From the NCBI RefSeq assembly GCF_002946835.1, contig NZ_CP026652.1, positions 5,146,001-5,210,000 on the forward strand: a stretch of 64,000 nucleotides of DNA. The letters are read 5' to 3'. Under the pieces are notes generated by a model. That model was given only the letters and a program-made list of their open reading frames with translations, was not told where the DNA came from and did no database searches. Made by a program: the position numbers and the translations under genes. Below are positions 53,587-61,766 of this stretch, one piece after another; position 1 is the first letter of the stretch; each line of letters opens with the position of its first letter. Origin of the DNA: Streptomyces dengpaensis. GTDB taxonomy: Bacteria > Actinomycetota > Actinomycetes > Streptomycetales > Streptomycetaceae.

Positions 53587-55062
53587 ATGCATGGATTCCT
53601 TGTTTCCTCGGCCGGCGTCACCTGCGCGGCCGCACTTGCCCTCCCGCTGGCCCTGCCCACCCCTGCGCGGGCCGGACCGGCGGCGGTGACGTCCGAACCG
53701 GCCGTCCCCGGCAGCACCCAGTCCCTGCCGCTCGTTCCGCTCGCGGGCCACCGCGCCCTCGGCTCCGCCGCACCCGAACAGGGGCTGACCCGAAGCGACG
53801 TACGGCCGTTCTCCCTGGTCGGCGTCGTCTGGGACGACCCGGGCAGAGAACTGCACGGCCGCGTCCAGGTCCGTACGCGGGCGGTCGGGACCGGCCGCTG
53901 GTCCGGCTGGCAGGACGTGGACACGCACAACCACGAGCACGCGGCGGACCCGGACACTCCGGAGGCCGCGTCGGGCCGGGTGCGCGGCTCCACGGCGCCG
54001 CTGTGGGTGGGCAATTCGAACGGCGTCGAGGTGCGCGTCCTCGCAGACGGGGCGGACGGAGCCGGCCGGGCGACGGCTCCGGGCGACTCCCCGCTCCCCA
54101 GGGGACTCCACCTCGAACTCGTCGACCCCGGCGCGGACCCCTCGGACGCGGGCGTACCGGACGACAGCCCGGAAGCGGGAGCGGCGGAGGGCGGCGCGCC
54201 CGCGGGACCGGGCCCACGCGCGGACGAGCCGGGCGACGGCGCACTCTCCTCCGCGAGTATCGGCGCACGCTTGCCCGCGGGTGCCGCCGCCCTCTCCACC
54301 GCGAGCGCCGCCGTAGCTTCTGCCGCGAGCGCCGCCGCGTCCGCCGCCAACGCCGCTCTCGCACCCCTCGGCGCCACGGAGATACCCGCGCTCTCCGAGC
54401 GCGAGACGGCGCGCGAAGTCTTCGCCGTGAGCGGGAGTGAGCAGCAGGCGAAGCCGTACATAGGCCCGCGCCCGCGCATCATCACGCGCAAGGGCTGGGG
54501 CGCGAACGAGAGCCTGCGCGAACGCGGCTTCGTCTACACCAAGAAGGTCAAGGCGGCCTTCGTGCACCACACGGGATCGGGCAACAAGTACGCCTGTTCG
54601 CAAGCCCCTTCGCTCATCCGCAGTATCTACCGCTACCACGTGGTGAGCAGCGGGTGGCGCGACATCGGCTACAACTTCGTCGTCGACAAGTGCGGAAACA
54701 TCTACGAAGGGCGCGCCGGGGGCGTGGCGAAGCCCGTCATGGGCGCCCACACTCTCGGTTTCAACGACGACAGCATGGGGATCGCCGTCCTCGGCAGCTT
54801 CGGCAAGTCGAAGCCGTCAGGCGCCGCGGTCACCGCCATCGCGCGGCTCACGGCATGGAAGCTCGGCCTCTTCGGAGCCAATCCGCGTGGCACGACATAC
54901 CTGAAGTCGGGTGGTGGCAACCTCTACCGAAAAGGAAAGAACGTGCGACTGAACGTGATCTCCGGCCATCGGGACGGGTACGCCACGGAGTGCCCAGGGA
55001 AATCCCTGTACGGCAAACTCGGCTCGGCCCGCAAGGAGGCGGCCCGCTACCAGGGCCGGTGA
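53587..55062 (+). CDS. Secreted PGRP-type N-acetylmuramoyl-L-alanine amidase
   Basis: About 491 residues if started at ATG 53587; ATG 53569 is possible. Signal peptide (CAAALALPLALPTPARA). A beta-rich N-terminal domain (SLVGVVWDDPG, GRWSGWQDVDTH) is followed by a disordered Pro/Gly/Ala stretch and an Ala/Ser repeat (STASAAVASAASAAASAANA). The C-terminal PGRP/amidase_2 domain starts near RITRKGWGAN. Zinc ligands are the His of FVHHTGS, the His of ISGHRDG and the Cys of TECPG. It should cleave the amide bond between MurNAc and the stem peptide outside the cell. Confidence 0.88.
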   Translation: MHGFLVSSAGVTCAAALALPLALPTPARAGPAAVTSEPAVPGSTQSLPLVPLAGHRALGSAAPEQGLTRSDVRPFSLVGVVWDDPGRELHGRVQVRTRAVGTGRWSGWQDVDTHNHEHAADPDTPEAASGRVRGSTAPLWVGNSNGVEVRVLADGADGAGRATAPGDSPLPRGLHLELVDPGADPSDAGVPDDSPEAGAAEGGAPAGPGPRADEPGDGALSSASIGARLPAGAAALSTASAAVASAASAAASAANAALAPLGATEIPALSERETAREVFAVSGSEQQAKPYIGPRPRIITRKGWGANESLRERGFVYTKKVKAAFVHHTGSGNKYACSQAPSLIRSIYRYHVVSSGWRDIGYNFVVDKCGNIYEGRAGGVAKPVMGAHTLGFNDDSMGIAVLGSFGKSKPSGAAVTAIARLTAWKLGLFGANPRGTTYLKSGGGNLYRKGKNVRLNVISGHRDGYATECPGKSLYGKLGSARKEAARYQGR

Positions 55063-55199
55063 CTGCCGGAGACCACTGACAGACGGCCGAGGCCATCGTG
55101 GGACATCGCACGGCCATCGAAGGCGCCATCGAACGGTCTGCATACACTGGCCGGCCGAAACACAGTTCGGCCGGTCCCGGCAGGAAGCAGAGACGACAG

Positions 55200-56282
55200 G
55201 TGACAGAAGCGATCCTCCTGGTCGGCGGCAGAGGCACCCGGCTGCGCCCCCTCACGGTGCACACCCCCAAGCCGATGGTTCCGGCGGCCGGGGTCCCGTT
55301 CCTCACACACCAGCTGGCGCGGGCGAGAGCGGCGGGCATCGAGCACATCGTCCTGGCGACCTCCTACCTGGCCGAGGTCTTCGAGCCGTACTTCGGCGAC
55401 GGCTCCTCACTGGGCCTCCACCTCGAGTACGTCACCGAGGAAGAACCCCTCGGCACGGGCGGCGCCATCCGCAACGTGGCGTCCCGGCTCCACTCGGGCC
55501 CCGACGAACCGGTACTGATCTTCAACGGCGACATCCTCACGGGCCTGGACATCCCGGCGCTGGTCCGCACCCACGAGACGACCGGCGCGGACGTCTCCCT
55601 CCATCTCACCCCTGTCGAGGACCCGCGCGCGTACGGTCTGGTCCCCACGGACGCCACCGGACGCGTCACGGCCTTCCTGGAGAAGCCCCAGACTCCCGAG
55701 GAGATCGTCACCGACCAGATCAACGCGGGGGCGTACGTCTTCCGCCGCGCGGTCATCGACACGATCCCCGAGGGCCGCCCGGTCTCGGTGGAACGCGAGA
55801 CCTTCCCCGAACTGCTGGCCACGGGAGCCCACCTCCAGGGAATGGTCGACTCCACCTACTGGCTGGACCTGGGCACCCCCCAGGCCTTCGTACGCGGCTC
55901 CGCGGACCTCGTCCTCGGCCGCGCCCCCTCCCCGGCCGTCCCCGGCCGCTGCGGCGACCGCCTGATCCTGCCCACGGCCAGCGTCGCCCCCGACGCCAAA
56001 CTCACCGGCGGCACGGTGGTGGGCGAGGGCGCCCACGTCGGCGAGGGCGCCCGCATCTCGGGCAGCACGATCCTCGCCGGCGCCGTGATCGAACCCGGCG
56101 CCGTCATCACCGACTCCCTCATCGGCGCCCGAGCCCGCATCGGCGAACGCACCATCCTCACCGGCGCCGTCATCGGCGACGGAGCCACCATCGGCCCCGA
56201 CAACGAACTCCGCGAGGGCGTACGGGTGTGGTGCGACGCCAGGATCCCCGGCGCGGCGCTCCGCTTCTCGTCGGACGAGTAG
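55200..56282 (+). CDS. Mannose-1-phosphate guanylyltransferase-like sugar nucleotidyltransferase
   Basis: A 360-residue protein from GTG 55200. N-terminal nucleotidyltransferase domain with LLVGGRGTRLRPLT, KPMVP, FNGDIL and EKPQTP. The C-terminal left-handed beta-helix hexapeptide repeats are about 255-350 (VVGEGAHVGEGARISGS). It makes an NDP-sugar, probably GDP-mannose, for glycan synthesis. The position matches the mycobacterial rmlA2/manB-like gene near fbiB. The exact sugar is inferred. Confidence 0.88.
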   Translation: MTEAILLVGGRGTRLRPLTVHTPKPMVPAAGVPFLTHQLARARAAGIEHIVLATSYLAEVFEPYFGDGSSLGLHLEYVTEEEPLGTGGAIRNVASRLHSGPDEPVLIFNGDILTGLDIPALVRTHETTGADVSLHLTPVEDPRAYGLVPTDATGRVTAFLEKPQTPEEIVTDQINAGAYVFRRAVIDTIPEGRPVSVERETFPELLATGAHLQGMVDSTYWLDLGTPQAFVRGSADLVLGRAPSPAVPGRCGDRLILPTASVAPDAKLTGGTVVGEGAHVGEGARISGSTILAGAVIEPGAVITDSLIGARARIGERTILTGAVIGDGATIGPDNELREGVRVWCDARIPGAALRFSSDE

Positions 56283-56291
56283 AGGGGGTTT

Positions 56292-56412
56292 AGCCCGTCC
56301 GGCGTTTGAGGACGAGCGCGTTCAGCGCGATACGGCGGTCTGGGGGCGCTGCATCCATCAGCGGCTCCGCCGCGGGCCCCAGGTACGGGACGGGTAGGGG
56401 CGGAGGGGGCGA
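56292..56412 (+). repeat. Dispersed intergenic repeat family I, copy 3, with an internal insertion
   Basis: AGCCCGTCCGGCGTTTGAGG and GACGAGCGCG as in the other copies, then TCTGGGGGCG, an inserted segment, and GGGGCGGAGGGGGCGA. It starts ten bases after the guanylyltransferase stop, between convergent genes. Confidence 0.85.
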
Positions 56413-56441
56413 CTGCATCCATCAGCGGCTCCGCCGCGGGC
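56349..56441 (+). repeat. 29-bp direct repeat pair across family I copy 3
   Basis: Identical 29-base segments at 56349-56377 and 56413-56441, each containing CATCCATCAGCGGCTCCGCC. One is inside the family I copy and the other just after it, so the insertion probably arose by duplication. Confidence 0.85.
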
Positions 56442-56476
56442 GCCACGGCCACCCCACCCGCACCGGAACCGGCGGA

Positions 56477-57478
56477 CTACAGCCGCCCGATGTCCGCCCG
56501 GTACATACGCGGAGCGCGCCGCGGCGGCGTACGCCCCGACAACAGAATCAGCCGAGCCGCCCGATGCCGCTGTCCCGCATAGGGCGCGAGCAACTCCAGC
56601 ATGACGGAGTCATCCGCATCCCGGTCCCCCGCCAGCGCGTACCCCACGATCCCGGGCAGATGAAGGTCCCCCACGGTCACGGAGTCCGCCGCCCCATGAC
56701 TCCGCTGCACCACCTCCGCAGAGGTCCAGGGCCCCACGCCGGACACCAACTCCAGCCGGGCCTGAGCCCGCACGGGATCGAACGACACCGCCTCCTCGAG
56801 CCGCGCGGCAACCCGCACGGCCTGCAAAATCGTCGAGGCCCGCTTGTTGTCGACCCCGGCCCGATGCCACTCCCACGAGGGGATCAAGGCCCACGTCCGC
56901 GGCGCGGGCATGACGTACAGACGCTCCGGCGCGGGTCCGGGCGCCGGCTCCCCGTACTTCCGTACGAGCAACCGCCATGCCCGGTAAGCCTCCTCGACGG
57001 TCACCTTCTGCTCGAGCACGGACGGAATCAGCGACTCGAGTACGAGCCCGGTACGCGTCAGACGCAACCCCGGCCGCCGATGCCGTGCGAGCGCGACGAG
57101 CCGGTGGCGCGGTTCGAAGGCGCCGGGATCGTCGGATGCCCCCAGCAGCTCGGGAAGTTGATCGAGCAGCCACTCGGCCCCCGGCCCCCACGCCTCGCCC
57201 TGAACCACCCCGTCCCGCAACGCGACCCGCAGCGTCCCGGGCCCGGCAGGCGTACGGCAGGCCCGCCACACGGATCCGTCCGGCGTCGCCCGGAACGTCG
57301 GATCGCCCGGTCCCCGCCGCAGCGGCCCGAGCACGAGCCCGAGATCGAGCGGCCCGTCAGGCGTCCAGGTACGACTGCGCCGTGGAGCAGCGGCCTGCCT
57401 CGGTACTCCACCGGGCACGACGACATGCCCGCCGCGCACAGTCGTACGGGTCGGCCGAGGAGCGAAACGTCCAGCCAC
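56477..57478 (-). CDS. DNA-3-methyladenine glycosylase II (AlkA-like, HhH-GPD)
   Basis: A 333-residue protein from GTG 57478. Helix-hairpin-helix GPD core: LIPSVLEQKVTVEEAYRAW, LELVSGVGPWTSAEVVQRS and the catalytic Asp in VTVGDLHLPGI. The N-terminal 100 residues resemble the AlkA beta domain. It removes alkylated purines in base excision repair. It is convergent with the guanylyltransferase. Confidence 0.88.
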   Translation of the reverse strand: MAGRFAPRPTRTTVRGGHVVVPGGVPRQAAAPRRSRTWTPDGPLDLGLVLGPLRRGPGDPTFRATPDGSVWRACRTPAGPGTLRVALRDGVVQGEAWGPGAEWLLDQLPELLGASDDPGAFEPRHRLVALARHRRPGLRLTRTGLVLESLIPSVLEQKVTVEEAYRAWRLLVRKYGEPAPGPAPERLYVMPAPRTWALIPSWEWHRAGVDNKRASTILQAVRVAARLEEAVSFDPVRAQARLELVSGVGPWTSAEVVQRSHGAADSVTVGDLHLPGIVGYALAGDRDADDSVMLELLAPYAGQRHRAARLILLSGRTPPRRAPRMYRADIGRL

Positions 57479-57545
57479 GAATGAGGTCCTAGAGGAGCTT
57501 GGGGGTGCTCTACGAGAGTAGGCGCTCAGACCACCCGGCACGCAC

Positions 57546-57651
57546 GACTCGGCGCACCTCGGACTCGGCGCACCTCGGACTTCGCGCACCTCGGACTTCG
57601 CGCACCTCGGACTTCGCGCACCTCGACGAACGTCCGACTCAGCGCACCTCG
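57546..57651 (-). repeat. 16-bp tandem array from the fbiB 3' end, including the stop
   Basis: Six units on the plus strand: GACTCGGCGCACCTCG twice, GACTTCGCGCACCTCG three times, a 10-base interruption, then the gene's own GACTCAGCGCACCTCG with the stop (TCA, 57639-57641). On the coding strand each unit carries GAGGTGCGC, the Glu-Val-Arg codons. Confidence 0.9.
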
Positions 57652-59003
57652 ATGAACGCGCCCGCGTCCCGCTCCGGCCGGGCCTTCGGCTCCTCGGCGG
57701 CGTGCCCCACGGCCACGGCCCCCATCGGATCCCACCCCTCCGGCAGGCCCAGCACCTCCCGTACGACATCCCGGCAGAACATCGTCGACGACACCCAGGC
57801 GGACCCGAGCCGCTCCCCGGCCAGCGCGACCAGGAAGTTCTGTACGCCGGCCCCGGCGGCGACCACGAACATCTCGCGCTCGGCCCCGTCCCGCCGTATG
57901 TCGCCGTACGTATGGGACCCGTCCAGCACCAGGCAAGGCACCACGAGGTACGGCGCCTTGCGCAGCACCTCACCCCGGCGCACCCGCTTGGCGATGGACT
58001 CCTCGCTCCTGCCGTCGCCCCGCAGATCCGCGATCCACGCGTCCCGCATGGCGTCGAGCAGCCGCGTCCGGGACTCCTGGGACTCCAGGAGCACGAACCG
58101 CCAGGGAGTGGTGTGATGCGGCGCCGGAGCGGTCACCGCCACGGCGACCGCACGCCGTACGGCCCCGGGGTCGACCGGTTCGTCGGTGAAGGCCCGTACG
58201 GTACGCCGCTGGGTCACCGCCTCCCGTACGGCCTCTGACGTGCCAAGGCGGAACATGTCGTCGCGCGCGCTGCGCACCATCGCCCGCGCCCCCTCACCGT
58301 CGTCCTCGCCCACCACGTGCGGCAGCCCGCGCACGACGGCGACGGGCAGCCCGGAGGCCTTGCCCTTGACCAGGTCACCGGCGGCGGCGAGCTCGTCGGC
58401 GGTGGCGACGACGGTCGCGCTCAGCGGATTGCCGTACGCGTCCGTGCCGCCGCGCAGATCGTCGAGTGCCCGTACGCCCGCGGCGCCGATGGCGACATCG
58501 GTGAGCCCGTTGCGCCACGGTCGCCCGAAGGTGTCGGTGATCACGACGCCGACGTCGACTCCGAGGGTGTCCCGCAGGCCGCTGCGGATCGCCCGCGCGG
58601 AGGCGTCGGGGTCCTCGGGCAGCAACAACACGGTCCCGGCGGGGGTGTTGGAGGCGTCGACCCCGGCGGCGGCCATCACGAGCCCCTGCCGGTTTTCGAC
58701 GATGCGCAGGGCTCCGCGCCGCGCCACGACGCGTACGGTCTCGGCGTCGATGGCGGCCTCGCGGTCGACGGCCTCGACGATCCGCCCCTCCGCCTTGGAC
58801 ACGATCTTCGACGTGACGAGCAGGACGTCCCCGTCGGCGAGGCCGGGCTCGACGGCGGCGACGAGCTTGGCGAGGTCGTCGCCCTGCCGCACCTCGGGAA
58901 GCCCTTCCAGTGCCCAGACGCGATAGCCCGCCGTACCGTGCGCGGGGGCGTCGGCGCGCCCGTCGGCATCACCGCGCCCGGGGGCGCCCTCCGAACCGGT
59001 CAA
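57639..59003 (-). CDS. fbiB: Coenzyme F420:L-glutamate ligase with C-terminal nitroreductase/FMN domain (FbiB)
   Basis: A 454-residue two-domain protein. It starts at TTG 59003, overlapping the fbiA stop (TTGA). Residues about 25-240 are the CofE ligase ([39 protein letters not shown]). About 245-454 are a nitroreductase-fold domain ([27 protein letters not shown]) that reduces the dehydro-F420 precursor with FMN. It extends the poly-glutamate tail of F420. The last codons (Glu-Val-Arg-stop) are tandemly repeated downstream. Confidence 0.95.
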   Translation of the reverse strand: MTGSEGAPGRGDADGRADAPAHGTAGYRVWALEGLPEVRQGDDLAKLVAAVEPGLADGDVLLVTSKIVSKAEGRIVEAVDREAAIDAETVRVVARRGALRIVENRQGLVMAAAGVDASNTPAGTVLLLPEDPDASARAIRSGLRDTLGVDVGVVITDTFGRPWRNGLTDVAIGAAGVRALDDLRGGTDAYGNPLSATVVATADELAAAGDLVKGKASGLPVAVVRGLPHVVGEDDGEGARAMVRSARDDMFRLGTSEAVREAVTQRRTVRAFTDEPVDPGAVRRAVAVAVTAPAPHHTTPWRFVLLESQESRTRLLDAMRDAWIADLRGDGRSEESIAKRVRRGEVLRKAPYLVVPCLVLDGSHTYGDIRRDGAEREMFVVAAGAGVQNFLVALAGERLGSAWVSSTMFCRDVVREVLGLPEGWDPMGAVAVGHAAEEPKARPERDAGAFIEVR

Positions 59004-59959
59004 GACGCCCGTACCTCCTCGGCCAGCGTCAGCGCCTCACGTGCCATCCGCGCCGTCGCGTCGAGGTCGGACATGATCAGCGGCACGGCCCGGCACCGGA
59101 TCCCGGCCGCCTCCACACGCTCCACGGCGGCCGCGTCCACGGTGTCGACGAGCCAGCCGTCGAGGAGCCCCGAGCCGTAGTGCTCGGCGACCGCCGCGGC
59201 CGTGGACTCGACGCCCACCGCGGCCAGCACCTTGTCGGCCATGCCGCGCACAGGCGTGTCCCCGACGATGGGGGAGAGGCCGACCACGGGCACGCCCGCG
59301 TCGGCGATGGCCTCCCGGATGCCGGGCACGGCGAGGATCGTGCCGACGGACACGACGGGGTTGGACGGCGGGAAGAGGACGACGTCCGCCTCGGCGATGG
59401 CTTCGAGCACCCCGGGCGCGGGCTTGGCCTGCTCGGCGCCGACCGGCACGACGGCCTCGGCCGGAACGGAGGCCCGCAGCCGCACCCAGTACTCCTGGAA
59501 GTGGATCGCCTTGCGCTCGCCCTCTATCTCGACGGCGACATGCGTCTCGATTCGGTCGTCGGACATGGGGATGAGCCGGACGCCCGGCTTCCACCGGTCG
59601 CACAGCGCCTCGGTGACGGCGCTGAGCGGATAGCCCGCGCTCAGCATCTGCGTCCGCACGATGTGCGTGGCGAAGTCGCGGTCGCCGAGCCCGAACCACT
59701 CGGGTCCGACCCCGTACGCCGCGAGCTCCTCCTTCAGGTGGAAGGTCTCGTCGGCCCGACCCCAGCCCTGCTCCTCGTTGATGCCGCGGCCGAGCGTGTA
59801 CATCACCGTGTCGAGGTCCGGGCAGACCTTCAGCCCGAAGAGGTGGATGTCGTCGCCGGTGTTGCCGATGACCGTGATGTCCGCGTCCGGCACGGCCCGC
59901 TGGAGACCACGCAGGAACCGGGCACCACCGATACCGCCTGCCAGAACCACAATGCGCAT
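59000..59959 (-). CDS. fbiA: 2-phospho-L-lactate/phosphoenolpyruvate transferase (CofD/FbiA)
   Basis: A 319-residue protein; the start [20 protein letters not shown] matches the family N-terminus exactly. Other motifs: [42 protein letters not shown]. It transfers the phospholactyl or PEP moiety to Fo, giving F420-0 or dehydro-F420-0. It is coupled to fbiB by a 4-base overlap. No Shine-Dalgarno is evident. Confidence 0.95.
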   Translation of the reverse strand: MRIVVLAGGIGGARFLRGLQRAVPDADITVIGNTGDDIHLFGLKVCPDLDTVMYTLGRGINEEQGWGRADETFHLKEELAAYGVGPEWFGLGDRDFATHIVRTQMLSAGYPLSAVTEALCDRWKPGVRLIPMSDDRIETHVAVEIEGERKAIHFQEYWVRLRASVPAEAVVPVGAEQAKPAPGVLEAIAEADVVLFPPSNPVVSVGTILAVPGIREAIADAGVPVVGLSPIVGDTPVRGMADKVLAAVGVESTAAAVAEHYGSGLLDGWLVDTVDAAAVERVEAAGIRCRAVPLIMSDLDATARMAREALTLAEEVRAS

Positions 59960-59996
59960 GAGGTTCAGTCTGGCAGGCGGGTACGACAACGCGTCA

Positions 59997-60070
59997 GCCG
60001 GTTACGCGACCTGAGTCACCGCGCAACGCTCCGGCCGGTCACGCGACCTCGGCCACCGCGCAACGCGCCG
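59997..60070 (-). repeat. 37-bp tandem duplication of the cysteine dioxygenase 3' end, including the stop
   Basis: Units 59997-60033 and 60034-60070 differ at about five positions. The gene stop TGA (60039-60041) corresponds to TAA in the copy. A partial third copy (CAACGCGTCAGCCG) continues to the left, into the fbiA upstream region. Confidence 0.85.
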
Positions 60071-60527
60071 CGTGCATCGGCATCTCGGTGAGCCCCGGGT
60101 AATAGACGTGCAGACTCACGGCGGGTTCGAGCGAGTCGTTGACGACCTCGTGGACGTAGCCGGGCGCGAACACCCGCTGCGAACCGACGCTCAAAGCGCG
60201 CGTGCCGCGCGCCGTGTGCTCCGTCAGGGCGCCGTCCAGGACGGTCAGGACGCCGGAGGAGCGGCCGTGGTCGTGCAGCCCGCTGCCCTGACCGGGGACC
60301 CAGGACAGGAGCCACACCTCATAGCCGGGTCCGGTGCGCAGCCGGTGGTACCAGCGCGAGGTCGCGTCGTACTGGAGGAGGTGCTCCCACTGGGATCGGT
60401 CGGCCGCGATGGAGCGGGCGAGGCCGGCGAACTCGGCCACGGTGGCGGGGTGCTCGCGCGGCGGCTGGAGCAGGTGCGGTACTTCGAGGATGTCGCCGGC
60501 GATCTGGAGGTCGCTGTCGCTGTTCAT
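60039..60527 (-). CDS. Cysteine dioxygenase
   Basis: A 162-residue cupin from ATG 60527. The iron ligands are H85 and H87 (GLHDHGRSSG) and H126 (PGYVHEV). WYHRLRTGPGYEVWLLSW is the conserved substrate-side strand. It oxidises L-cysteine to cysteine sulfinate with O2. Bacterial forms lack the Cys-Tyr crosslink, as here. GAGGAA lies rather far (about 14 bases) upstream, so the start is moderately certain. Confidence 0.9.
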   Translation of the reverse strand: MNSDSDLQIAGDILEVPHLLQPPREHPATVAEFAGLARSIAADRSQWEHLLQYDATSRWYHRLRTGPGYEVWLLSWVPGQGSGLHDHGRSSGVLTVLDGALTEHTARGTRALSVGSQRVFAPGYVHEVVNDSLEPAVSLHVYYPGLTEMPMHAARCAVAEVA

Positions 60528-61255
60528 GGGTGCGGTGGTTCCTCGGCGGGAGAGTGCTGGGGTGTCGCGGACCATTTCCGTCCGGGTTCCGGACGGGGAT
60601 TCCATCCGGATCACGGACGGGGAGGAGTGCCCTGGTGCGGGCGTTCACCCCGGTAGGGGGCGGGGATTCGCCTCAGTGGCGGCGAGGCAGCCGGAGCGCG
60701 GTACGGCTCAACAGCTGGAACAGCAACAGCTACAGCGAGCGCGGGCAGCACCGTGGGACCCGGCGGTGCGGGTCGAGGTGAGTGCCAAGTTCGCGAGCAT
60801 GCCCACAAGGACACCGGTTCACACTCGCACTGTCAACTTGATGTCCAGTATGTGGGAGATGTTTCACCTCATCCGGTTCTCCTGGCAGGCGAAAGGTTTG
60901 TTCAGGAGCCGCCCCGGACACATGGCGCACAACCGGGCGCGCAAACCTCGCCGCGATCCCGTGATCGAAATGTGATCAGGTTCGCTTCGGTGTCTGCGTC
61001 GGAACGAGATCGAACTCCTGGGCGTCCTCCCCTGTGAGGGTCGGAGGCCCGGCTTGGGCCTCGCGAGCTGTCAGGGTTTATGCCGATTTGAACACTTTCC
61101 GCATAGCCTTGGTTCCGCAGAGTGAATAAGGGGCCCAATAGCAGATCTCGGCTTGACTGGCCCGGATCGGCACACTTGTAATTTCACTCGTGTCGTTCAG
61201 CCGAAATCGGTAACGGCAGCATCACGGGGACGCGAAAGACAGACGAGGGGCGCAC
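60528..61255. other. Long upstream region of whiB
   Basis: 728 bases without a credible gene. The right half is AT-richer than its surroundings and holds the promoter at 61153-61182. The left half is shared with the divergent cysteine dioxygenase promoter. whiB in S. coelicolor is known to have more than one promoter; a second could lie around 60800-61100, but I could not define it. Confidence 0.5.
61153..61182 (+). promoter_or_regulatory. Candidate whiB promoter
   Basis: TTGACT, an 18-base spacer, TGTAAT: a strong vegetative-type match, predicting transcription from about 61189 and a leader of about 67 bases. Confidence 0.6.
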
Positions 61256-61519
61256 ATGACCGAGCTGGTGCAGCAACTGCTGGTCGACGACGCGGATGAG
61301 GAACTCGGCTGGCAGGAGCGCGCGCTGTGCGCCCAGACCGACCCCGAGTCCTTCTTCCCCGAGAAGGGCGGCTCCACCCGCGAGGCCAAGAAGGTCTGCC
61401 TCGCCTGTGAGGTCCGCTCTGAGTGCCTCGAATACGCGCTCGCCAACGACGAGCGGTTCGGCATCTGGGGCGGCCTGTCCGAGCGCGAACGCCGGCGCCT
61501 CAAGAAGGCCGCCGTCTGA
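61256..61519 (+). CDS. whiB: WhiB developmental regulator, [4Fe-4S] Wbl protein
   Basis: An 87-residue protein with GAGGGG before the ATG. The four cluster cysteines are C25, C48, C51 and C57 (CLACEVRSEC), followed by the GIWGG turn (69-73) that contacts the sigma factor and a basic tail RERRRLKKAAV. It acts with WhiA in sporulation septation control. Neighbour order (fbiA/fbiB and WhiB2 in mycobacteria) supports orthology. The last 17 bases, stop included, are repeated twice downstream. Confidence 0.96.
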   Translation: MTELVQQLLVDDADEELGWQERALCAQTDPESFFPEKGGSTREAKKVCLACEVRSECLEYALANDERFGIWGGLSERERRRLKKAAV

Positions 61520-61553
61520 AGAAGGCCGCTGTCTGAAGAAGACCGCCGTCCGA
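61503..61553 (+). repeat. 17-bp tandem triplication of the whiB 3' end, including the stop
   Basis: AGAAGGCCGCCGTCTGA (61503-61519, ending in the stop), AGAAGGCCGCTGTCTGA (61520-61536) and AGAAGACCGCCGTCCGA (61537-61553). The third copy has lost the stop. Confidence 0.92.
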
Positions 61554-61766
61554 CCGGGCGGCGCCACCGCAAACCGCCGACTGACCGAACGGCGCACACC
61601 CCTCCGTACCGATACGTAACGAACGGCCCGTCGCAGGTGGGTTATCCACAGGCGGCGGGCCGCTGTGTTGCCCAGCCGTTAGTGTGGGCCCTCGTCCGAG
61701 ACGTCCCGCTGTCCCCGCAGGGCACAGACGTCCACCGCAGTCCATCGAACCGGGGCCCGTACCTCG

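Noticed and set aside
53618..54491. Arg/Pro-rich and Ala/Ser-rich frames antisense to the amidase gene
   Set aside because: Composition is the shadow of the amidase linker; the PGRP motifs on the plus strand are decisive.
60528..60780. A cysteine-containing leader peptide before cysteine dioxygenase, as known for some sulfur genes
   Set aside because: I looked for a short frame with the usual Arg/His/Val...Cys pattern on the minus strand and found none.
60753..61037. Small frames upstream of whiB
   Set aside because: No ribosome-binding site, poor codon bias and no recognisable motif; the region fits a long regulatory leader better.
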